From Talinum fruticosum (Eukaryota; Streptophyta; Magnoliopsida; Caryophyllales; Talinaceae): a stretch of DNA of 64,000 nt. The position numbers and the translations under genes are program-made. The stretch lies in contig JAITYX010000078.1 in assembly GCA_021018815.1 (NCBI GenBank), positions 1,674,001-1,738,000 on the forward strand, read 5' to 3'. The notes under the pieces were generated by a model. That model did no database searches, was not told where the DNA came from, and worked only from the letters and a program-made list of their open reading frames with translations. Shown in pieces: positions 54,934-64,000 of the stretch. Position 1 is the stretch's first letter. Every line of letters starts with the position of its first letter.

Positions 54934-57900
54934 GATCAACTAAGTAGGTAGTAAAGGTTTTAATCTATCACATATGACTTTTGTAATACACTTGTAAATT
55001 GTATTGCAGCAGGCTATAGGTCTTAGATCAATTGGCTCTGTATGATTAGCCTTTTTAGGCACCATTGCGGAATTGTTGCATTAACCTATTTGAGTAACTT
55101 CCCATGAAAAGGAAGATATCTTTTACATCCGCACATACATCGGTCCCACAATATCCCAAGCTGCTTCAAAGAATCCACTACCATAACCATCTGGCCTGGA
55201 CTTGTATTACTATCAATACTAAACATTGCTCTTTTGATCTCCTCATTAGTAATAGGCATGAGCTGGTTATGCATTTGATTATCATTCAAACAAGGTCCCT
55301 GAAAAATGACTTCACAAGGGGTTGTGTCCTTGGTTGTTAAACCTTAAGAAATCTGAAAAGTAGTCCACCAACATGCTTCCGATCTGTTCTTGATCATGTG
55401 AGGTCTCTTTATTATTGTCTTCTTGGAAACTTATAGCATAGCCATATGTTTTAGATGTCGGACATGCATAAAAGAATGCATTACTCTGATTCCCTTGTTT
55501 GAGCCAATCTTTCTTAGTCTTACGTAAAAAAATCCCTCTCGGCTTTGTTTAGGTGTTGGTATTTTGTAGTAGCTTCCCTTTCTGTCACATATAAATCAAC
55601 ATTGCCAAGTCGAGCATAGATTTTTTCAAGTTGCAATTTGGCTAGGGTAAGCTTTTCATGTATCTCCACAAATCTATTGTGATTAAGTTGTTGCAAAGGT
55701 CTCTTCAGTTTCTTCAGCTTGCAAACAAGTTGGAACATTGGAGTTCCTTTGTACTCGGTGGTCCAACCAGCTTTCACAATCTGTTTAAATTCAATACACA
55801 ATGCCCACATATTGAAAATTTTAAATCTCCTTTTGCACTGAATTTTTCCTTTAGCCAACTGTACCAACATAGGGCAATGGTTTGAAACACCTTCATCATG
55901 AATTGCATACTCAATGTTTCACATCTTCATCTCGCCATTAAGGGACCCAATCAAGTTTGGTGACTACGCTTGTATTGCTTTGCTTGTTGTTCCGGGTGAA
56001 GAAATGGCATGTGTATCTTATCTCTTGTAGTCCACAATTAGTAACCTATTGATTAAAATCATCTATCTCGAAGCATGCACTGCGTACCCCTAGCTTCTCA
56101 TGCATCCTTAGTAGGGAATTGAAATCACCCTCAATGTCTAGGCTCAAAATGTGTAACTCCCTTCACATCTCCTGTCTTCTACTATTCTCATTCTCCCCAT
56201 AAACTGCAGTAACAAATATATGTTTCCCAACCATCTCCATCTTTACATGTATAAATTGCCTCTTAATCAGCAAGACTATAACCTGTATTTTAGGCTTCCA
56301 AATAAGCCATATTATGCTTTTAGACTAGGTAGTAGCATTAGTGGTGGCAGCTAAGCCCAATCCTAACTTGCACCTTATTTTCTCCTCTTTATTACTCCAT
56401 GTCTTGTCTCTAGGATACCCATCACTCTACATTTATTACTCCTAAAGAAACTTTTTATAGCTTCTTACTTATTGGGACCATTTAAGCCTCTTGTATTCTA
56501 AAATGCTATTATATCCATGATAAGGGGCTCAACCCTATCAGGAGGTATGTTACATATATCAATTTGGATAAGTTCAACTGTTTGGTTAGTCTCAACTTGA
56601 GTTGGATTATTTACTTGAGTAGGAGTTATGAGGTTACCTTGATCCTGGATGGTAGCCATCGGTGCGATTGGCTCTGCTGGAGTTTCACATGTTCCTCCAA
56701 GTTGTGCTCCTCATGTCCATAAAGCTGGCAATGTGCACATTTGGTTGTCCTCCATTCATAATCCACTGGTTACATAATAATCTCCCTTTTTTATCCATGA
56801 AAGGAATTTCATCTTTGAACTCCTTACTCGGTTCATTTCTATGAGGACTGTAACATGTCCTACTTTCGATTTGTTTTGAGTTGGTCTATCGGTTATTGCC
56901 AGGGGCCTTCCTACCAGACTTGCTATCTTGCTTAACCCTTCAAAACTCCAAAACTTTGAGTGCCAATTCATGAAACTTAGTTCACACTGGGACCTTAGAA
57001 GTTTTGTGCTTCTCAATAGGTTGACCCACTGCCCAAGGATGCATAACCAATCAAAGTATATTTAACAATTCTTCAACACTTCATCTCTTTCCTCAATTGA
57101 GTGAAATCAAACCATACATACACCTCGAGGTTTGGCAATCACCATATGAAAACCCTTATTGCCCCATATTCTTTAGAACAAACCATTCATAACATACGAA
57201 GGGGATTAGCCCTCGAGAACAAAGCATATTATAGAGGAAGCCCAAAATTCTACTTCCGATTCAATATATGCTTCATCTATGCATTGAATTAGCATTCCAT
57301 TATGGGTTAAGGAGGGTACATTGTTCAACTTATGTCCCAAGTTAGGGCCACTTACATTACGTTCCACTACATCCTTCGAATCCATTTGATTTTTCCATGT
57401 TTGAGATGCTCTACTTCGGGGTAGTGCATCAATCCATCATGAGAATGTAGCTTGCATTTCCTCATGTTTATTTGAGGTTTCATTAGGTCCTATAAGTTGA
57501 GTATGAACACCAGTGCCTTCATTTTGGATTTCGATTCATTGTTTCATTGGGGTTAGATGTCATAACTTGCTCCATTGTCTGTCGAAAGGTTCCTCCCATT
57601 ACTCACAACCTCCGCCAATCAATTTGACGTAGTTTGGGAAAGGTTTTGTGTGTTTTTGGTTGCTTTTTTGGCCTTCTTCGCCATTGGAGCTCGAAGCCCG
57701 CTTTGTCTCTCTATGCCATTTTCTAAATATGCTCTTTTCTCACGAATATTGAGTTTGAAGCCGATTGAGGATCTATTAACTTTGTTCTTAGGGTCCACCC
57801 GAGTAAAGGTAAACGGAGCTCACCTTGTCCAAACCCCACTTGGCTTGTTTAGGGCTTTTAAATTAATACGTTCATTGCACCTCAAATATGCATTAATAAG
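54934..57900 (-). pseudogene. L1-like LINE: ORF1, endonuclease and start of RT
   Basis: On the minus strand: KAKKATKNTQN and other basic sequence near 57670, then a DUF4283-type ORF1 domain 57300-56560 (FWASSIICFVLEG, WGNKGF, SKIASLVGRPLAITDRP, VGHVTVLIEMNRVRSSKMKF). The apurinic-type endonuclease starts at 56520 (MDIIAF-stop-NTRGLNGPNK). Linker helices are at 55870-55520 (LKKLKRPLQQLNHNRFVEIH), and RT starts at 55290-54960 (LMPITNEEIKRAMFSIDSNT, LRPIACCNTIYKCITKVICD). RT continues at 53978. This order is the standard one for plant L1 elements. Stops and shifts make it inactive. Confidence 0.82.
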
Positions 57901-58689
57901 ACCATAAGAAGGGTTGTGGAGTCGTTGTTTCTACATATATGATATGATATGATGATGACACATGAACCTCCCATGAGCAAATGAACCTCCGGAGAGAAGC
58001 TCCGAGAAAAAGATTCTTTATGAGGAACCTCTTGTCCTGCATCCATTGCTCTTTGCTTCAACCTCTTGGTTTTCCTAAATTCACTTCTGTTGTGGCTCTT
58101 ATCCCTTCTCTTACCTCTACTTCCGAGTTAATTCTTTAGTTCCACTCTCCTCTTTGTTGGCTTTCATATGTTATTGAATTTTTCTCTCCAATATACTCGA
58201 ATACAACTTCGATTGTATTTTCTTTTTCATTAACTTGTTTTATACTAGGGTTGAAGGTTAAACTTGAGTTTGCTCTTATAGCCACTAGCCATTATTCACC
58301 GAAAGCTGTTTCGGGGTGAGAGTTCCTCTTATGTTAATCTTCAAGGATGAAAATAGACCACTACTTGTAGGTATTAGTAAGCAATTAAATTATAGTTGGA
58401 GCGAGTACAATATATTGCGATCCTGGCCATATGTCAATAAATGGTTAAGCATAAAAGAAACATAGGGGTAGGCTTTAGAGACTGATGGAATTTGATGAGT
58501 TATTGTTCTTAAGATCGAAGGGGAGGTAAGGAGAGTGAGCTTCTTCAAGGATGTTCACTCGACTCTTCTAACTTTTTGTATTCTATTTATAATTTTCTTT
58601 CTTATTATTAATCTCAATGTGTAATGATTTATATCACTTGGGGCTGTTTTTAGAATTGGTTCCGGTCACTTTAATTGAGTCTTGACCGA
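57901..58689. other. Unassigned sequence between two LINEs
   Basis: This may include the 5' UTR of the LINE to the left and the 3' end of the one to the right. I see no poly(T) run that would mark the latter and no gene. Confidence 0.35.
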
Positions 58690-60960
58690 TTGATGTGCCA
58701 CCTTTGTTGAATGTCTGCTAACAAAATCTTTGAATTGTTTAATTGTTTTCCGGTCTTAGTCCGCACTAGAGCTTTTGAAGGTGTCAATTATGTAACTTTC
58801 TGTATTCTTTTGAAGGTGTCAATAAAGGACCATACTAAATTAAAAGAAACACCAAGGCCAAATTTAGCTACCCAGATCAGCTGCATGGTTGCCCTCTTTA
58901 TACGTGTGGTTGATGATAATATGGTTGCATCTTTGGAGAAAGCACCAAGTATCTTGAATGAGCGTGTGGATCTCCCATGGAATCTGGATTGCACCTCTAA
59001 TCGCCTTGATGACCGTCAAATTGTCCCATTCCTGGTAAATGGACTGAAAACCCTTCGCATCGCCGCTCGAATACCATATCTCGTGGTAGTTGCTTCATCC
59101 ACCATGATCAAGGAACACCCTAGACATGTAGTCCCTTCTTGAAGAAATCTACCATCCCAACCTTTGATCACGAACCCGCCTGCGGCTGCAAAGGATGACT
59201 TCGAACCATCAAAGTTGATTTTAACAAATCCACCAGGAGGCTTATGCCAACATATAAATTGAGTGGAAGATTTGGCACACACCGGAGAGAGAGGGAGAAG
59301 GGGGATTGAAGAGTTGATCCAATTTACACCTCGATCTCCATTCATCCCGGGAAGATTTAGCCCGAACTAGAATAGTGACCTAATTGAAAGCTCTGTTCTT
59401 GAAAATCATCTCTTTCCTGCCTTTCCACGAGACTCCATAATAAATGGACCATACGGATCAATTGAGATGTTTGTCTCAATGATCTAAATGCTAAGAAAAT
59501 ATTAAGCACCGAAGAACCTTGAAGATTGTTCACATCGGCCCTCAGCCACCGATCGCTGAAAGGCAATGTCCCAAAGGTCCCAGGTGCCGGGGCATTGTGC
59601 AAAGGGATGGTCAATAGTCTCACTCTACATATGACAAATCGGACAAGTAGTGTCAATAGTAAGCCCTCTCTTAGCCAGGTTAACCCATGTGCGAAGGGCA
59701 TTATGGCCTAACCGCCACATGAACATCTTCAATTTGGTCATTAAATCTATAACCCGGATCCACGCAAAATCCCATCGTTGTATGCTAGTGGGAATATTAT
59801 GCGCACTCCAAGTGGTAGACTTGGTAGTAAACTTACCACTACTAGACAAACCTCGATAACATGGTGTCCTCAATTTCATAGGAGAGTATAGAAATACCCT
59901 TGATAGGTTGACAAATTTCAGATGGAAGGAAGGTGCTAAGACGGACTAAATCCCATTCTTTACTAGGAGTGATAAATTCACTAACAAAGGTATCCGGATG
60001 CGGGTTAGCGAGGAGTGAGCTATCATAAAATTCCACTAGATTAGGCTTCCTACCCCATGTCTCGGACCAGAATTTCACTTTTTTACCATTCCCTATTTTC
60101 TACCGCAAGCCCTTTCTAATCAAATCTCTTTCCTTAAGCAAACATTTCCATTCCCGGGAATCGGATGCCTTAATTTTCCTAAAAAAATCCATTGACACAG
60201 GATACTTAGCCCTCCGATTATCCCCTAAAAATTATTTTCAACAAACAAGAATTTCCAAATCGGCTTCCATAGGAAAGCTTGATTCACTCGCTTCACCTTT
60301 GCAAAGACCTAGACCCCTAATTTTTTAAGGGTACAAATTTTATCCCATGAAACCATAGGCAACCCTCTAGCCTTATGAGATTTTTTTCAAAAGAAGTCCC
60401 TATTTATCTTATCAAGTGTGTTGGTCGTATTCTTAGGTATTCCGAAGCTTTGCATAATGTGAGCGGGTAAACACTCAAGATTAGACTAAATAAGCACCAC
60501 TCTACGTGTTTTAGATAGCGAATTAGCTTTTTATTTACGTACTTTGTAATCTTCTTTACGTAATAACTCCATAAAGACCGAGCTATTAGGTCCGCCTTTA
60601 AAAACTGGATAGCCCAAATATTTCCCAAATGATTCTAAATGAGGAATAATGAAAATAGATTAAACAGAGCTCCTAACCGCAACGAGTAGAGTTTTCCGAA
60701 AAGACTAATGATGATTTATGGAAATTAATGAGCACGCCGGAATGAGGCGTAAATCGTTCAAAATATTATACGGTTTAACGCAAGTGTCAACATTAGCTTT
60801 GCAAAAAGCAAGCTATCATCTGCAAAGCATAGACATGGAATTTTTGTGCTTGTGGACAAATTTTAATCCCAATCTCGAATTTTCGTTGATAAGCCTCTAG
60901 ATGGAGCTTATAGGCTAAGGCATCCATACACGGGATAAATAGATAAGGGGATAAGGGATT
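58690..60960 (-). pseudogene. Another LINE: RT tail, zf-RVT and RNase H
   Basis: Minus strand: RT box FADDSLLFAKANVDTC with FADD at 60815-60826, post-RT region (YLGYPVFKGGPNSS-like, 60628-60404), then LVEFYDSSLLANPHPDTFVS (60078 on). The zf-RVT region follows: LKMFMWRLGHNALRTWVNLA, then KRGLTIDTTCPICHM at 59740-59625. An RNase H domain lies at 59260-59016: WHKPPGGFVKINFDGSKSSF, then AAAGGFVIKGWDGRF. A C-terminal RNase H (RVT_3) is typical of one plant LINE group. It is truncated at 60960 and broken in frame. Confidence 0.82.
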
Positions 60961-61306
60961 AGTTTACTAATATGGTTATTTTTTAAAGGTTTATAACGTG
61001 ATTTTATCTCGATGCTTTTTTGTGAAGTTGATTGATTTCTTATGACAGTTTGATGTTTCTTTATATAAATTTTCAGATTTCTCTATGCATTATTTAGCTA
61101 ATTGTTTAACTTCCGACTCAAAGAAGCGAGTCTTGGTTAGACGGTCCACGTTGCTATCAAAATTATTTAACTTTTGGAAAAAGCAAGATGCATGATTTAG
61201 AATGAAAGAGATTAAAAACATGAGTTGTCGAGTCAATTTTGAATAAAAACTAACAAAATAAAATTCACTTTTCTAATTTAGGCTTATATTGAAGGGACAA
61301 TCGAAT
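60961..61306. other. AT-rich spacer
   Basis: I see no feature between the truncated LINE and the TIR element. Confidence 0.4.
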
Positions 61307-62138
61307 GGCTATGTTACGAGAACCGGATTGGAGCAGCTGGTTTGACCAGGACAGATAAATTAGTCCGGTCCATATTTTCCTGTAAGCTCGTTTAACAAAA
61401 AAACCAGTCAAAGCTCGGTCAAACAATGATTCAATCGTGCGGTTTATATGATTAAGCCGGTGGTTCAATTGAATAGCTTAAAAGAAAAGAGAGAAAACCT
61501 TAACTTGCAACTTGACGCTAGTAACTTGGATACGGAAGCCGCTCCCGAGCTACTTGGTGCTGGTAGACGATCGATGATTGCGTCCTTTGATTCCTTGCCG
61601 TTGCCTTTTCTCTTCCCCCTCCTCTCTCTCTTTCCAAGTGGAATTGAAAGCTTCCTTACATGCTGCCTTTTCTCTCCCCCTCTCTTTCTTCCTACTTCTA
61701 ATGAAATTGAAAAGTTGAAATAAGACACAACTTTTCAGGGAAAACTTTTATAATGTTTGGTCTTTTTGTCTCCTTCTTTTGCCATATATGTCATTCTAAT
61801 GTTATACTATTTTTATTTCTTTTGATTTTTACATGTATTATAGACTCTAGTATTTCACATAACACATGGCCAAGGTCCAAGACCCAATGGGTAGATTGAT
61901 TGTTGTTTTAATTTTTGGTTTGTTAGAGCTAAATGGGCTTTGTGCACATGTTTTGGGATCTAAGTTCCTTATAAGCTATTAAGATGCATTTGATCTCGAT
62001 TGGGTCTATCCGGTCCAATCTGGTTCGATTAGTCAACGGGCCAATCGGTTTGATCCAATTTAAACAATTCAATCGGTCGAACTATTGACCCACTTCCTCG
62101 ACAGATTCTATCACCGGCTCGGTTCTCTTAACATAGCC
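61307..62138. mobile_element. TIR element of the GAGAACCG family, 0.83 kb
   Basis: The left end ggctatgttacgagaaccgg (61307-61326) pairs with the right end that finishes ggttctcttaacatagcc (62121-62138), an imperfect inverted repeat of about 20 bp. The right subterminal region, read in reverse, matches the left subterminal region of the element at 47963 (ccggt..., 'gtgggtcaat'), so both belong to one family. The interiors differ: here a short CT-rich block (61590-61700) replaces the long one of the other copy. Confidence 0.65.
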
Positions 62139-64000
62139 GAAAGTGGCAAAAAGCTTAAAATAAGAGAAGTTTTCCAAAAGGACTCTATTGGTCAAAACCA
62201 ATTATCCAGTGTTTAGGGGACGAAGGTACAAAATGAGAAAGGTTGCTCCTCATTTTTCTCATTCAAAAACGAATTTTACTAATTCAAATGGGAATGTAAA
62301 ATTGTGATAAAGAAAACATGCAAACATCATGCTAGTGTGAAAATTAAATCAATTAAAACATGCTTAAAAGTTATAAAATAAAGCAATTGAAAAAATAATA
62401 AACAAAAGCAATAAATCTAAGCTATTACAAACAAGGAGAAAAGTAAATTAAATTACATCGCTTCCAAAACCACATTATGAAATTAAAATAATAAAAATAA
62501 AAGTAAAGCAATAAAGGGACAAATGGTAGTTGGGATATCTACATCTTGAGCCTTCAAGTACACCCACTTGTCGATCTTTCGAGTTCCTGGACTTCAGTAG
62601 GCTAACAATAGGAAAATGAGGGGAAAAGAAGATGAGAACCTCCTCTTGTCGAAAGCTTTTTATGAGTGGTGTAGAAATGGAAATTAAAGTGGAAGTGGAG
62701 AGAGTAGAGAGTAAGGAGAGAATTTCAGAATAATATGGGTAGAATAAAATTGAAATTGGTGTCAAGAAGGCGTATATGGTTTAGAGATGGAGTATTTAGC
62801 AAAATAGGGGTGTTAATCAAGCAAAATGATGTGTGAAAATGAGGGATGAAGCCCCGATATAGAGAAATGAAGTAGGGTTAGGGTTTCCCTTTGGAACTTC
62901 ACTTCGATCGAAAATCAACAAAGCCGACACCAAAAATCAGCTAAAAATTGCCAATACTAACCAGGTCATAACGTTACGTTTTGAAATCCTGGGTGACCCG
63001 CTAGGTTAGCTGGAGTCTTCCTGTAGGTGGAAATGTGACCAACACTGGTCATTGCATGGTATGAGAATTTTGGTGCACAATTTGGCTGCACTATGGGTCA
63101 ACTTATTGTTTGATTTAGGGTTAGAAGAAAGGAAAGTCACACTACCTGTTGAGTCCTATTTTGTACATATTTTTATTAATTATTTTTATTATATTATATA
63201 GTTTATTTATCTAATGTACTTTATTTTGTTATTTTAAGGTAATTGTTTAATAAAGTGGAGAAGAGAAGAAAAGACATTAAAGCACATTTTTAACTACCGA
63301 CAAGCATTCAAGATAATAAATGAAATCGGTCTAGAGTTATAAAATATTTATTTATGAGGATTTATTTTATGGAAACCTATTTACAAGAGGATAACCAAGT
63401 AACCCTAATGTTAATCCCTCTATTATTCCTCTTTTAATTTCACATTAAAACCCTTTTTAGTATCACAAAGACGCACGCCTCAACTTTCATTCTCTTACCC
63501 GACTTCTTCATGCAACCCGGGTTGCATCTTCTTTCTTTTATCCTTTCCCACGCAACCTTTATCCTTCACAATTGCCTACAATCTCCACATTTCGCCTTTC
63601 CATATCATGTCCGCTATCCACCTCTCACCTCTCCCTATCTCTCGCCGATCCCCTCTCGCCACTCGCTACTCTCTTTCTCTCATCTTCTCGCTGCACTCTT
63701 TCTCACCAACCCTCCTGTTTCCTTCAATCATCATCACCAACTTCTCATCTTGAGCATCATCATTGCCTTCCGTTCATCACACGCTTATCATGTCCATTAT
63801 CATCATCATCATCATCATCATCGTCATCCACCGTTCATCAACCTCGGGCACGGGGAAGGATTAATATTGGTAGTATAATTAGTGTTGTAATTTTTATTTC
63901 AAGACACTATTTTTATTTTTAGTTTGATATTAAAGATGATAATTTATATTAGTTCATTTGTTTTAAATTGTATTATGTGTGAGTAATTTCTTTCTATTTA
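62139..64000. other. Unassigned AT-rich sequence to the window end
   Basis: I recognise no gene. 62480-63150 has LTR-like texture (agggttagggtttcc) but no partner. The Ser/Leu/His frames at 63510-63922 come from pyrimidine-rich and ATC-repeat DNA and are not credible proteins. Confidence 0.35.
63799..63822. repeat. ATC microsatellite, eight units
   Basis: Uninterrupted (ATC)8, followed by an interrupted copy (gtcatcc). A simple sequence repeat, likely polymorphic. Confidence 0.9.

Noticed and set aside
58711..59142. 143-codon plus-strand ORF
   Set aside because: It is antisense to the RNase H end of a LINE whose minus-strand motifs are clear.
63510..63922. Two overlapping ORFs with a His or Ser run
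   Set aside because: The run is the (ATC)8 microsatellite and the rest is pyrimidine-rich. No conserved pattern.
1..64000. Bacterial-type systems (CRISPR arrays, operons, defence islands)
   Set aside because: No regular spacer arrays or closely packed ORFs. All long homologies are plant retroelements, LINEs or DNA transposons.

Overview
The window is a stretch of repeat-rich plant (angiosperm) nuclear DNA. Almost everything recognisable is a transposable element: Ty3/gypsy and Ty1/copia LTR retrotransposons of plant lineages, L1-like LINEs with a plant-type zf-RVT/RNase H tail, a PIF/Harbinger transposon, and short elements with hAT-like ends. I see no bacterial-style operon, CRISPR array, rRNA or tRNA gene. 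The sequence does not let me name the species.

Layout. 1-8240: broken Ty3/gypsy pieces on both strands, three LTR copies of one family, and two LTRs of a second family (called G2 here) that bracket an intact 304-codon minus-strand ORF. 8440-19195: one 5'-truncated SIRE/Maximus-type Ty1/copia element on the plus strand (gag, protease, integrase, RT, RNase H, an extra accessory ORF, polypurine tract, 3' LTR), itself hit by two G2 solo LTRs. 19200-23326: a Tat-lineage Ty3/gypsy element (RT, two RNase H regions, integrase) with a possible antisense ORF in its 3' part. 23327-29325: a minus-strand Ty3/gypsy element (B). 29461-31000: GC-rich, transcript-like sequence followed by intron-like sequence. 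31570-42081: a minus-strand PIF/Harbinger element (Myb/SANT-like ORF plus DDE transposase), split by a nearly complete second copy of the B family (element C, 33166-39729) and by a 1.1-kb AAAAGCGC-ended insertion. 42641-45570: an LTR-like repeat split by a 5'-truncated LINE with a perfect 16-bp target duplication. 47020-47378: the one credible cellular gene, a NatC auxiliary subunit (NAA38, LSM fold) with one apparent frameshift in a T run. 47963-62138: LINE remnants cut up by TIR elements, with a second copia LTR and a plant-mobile-domain pseudogene. 62139-64000: nothing recognised except an ATC microsatellite.

The most unusual observation concerns sequence state rather than a gene. In the LTR retrotransposons, sites that should read CAG or CTG repeatedly read CGG, CGAG, CCG or CG instead. 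This shows in paired LTRs, in the tRNA-primer site, in the copia protease DSG motif (read as DGG) and in a gag stretch of about 590 bases with no CAG or CTG at all. CAG and CTG are the plant CHG methylation context. A base-calling artefact on heavily methylated transposons is my leading explanation, and it would mean that many apparent frameshifts here are not real. The NAA38 gene and neighbouring low-copy DNA do not show the pattern.
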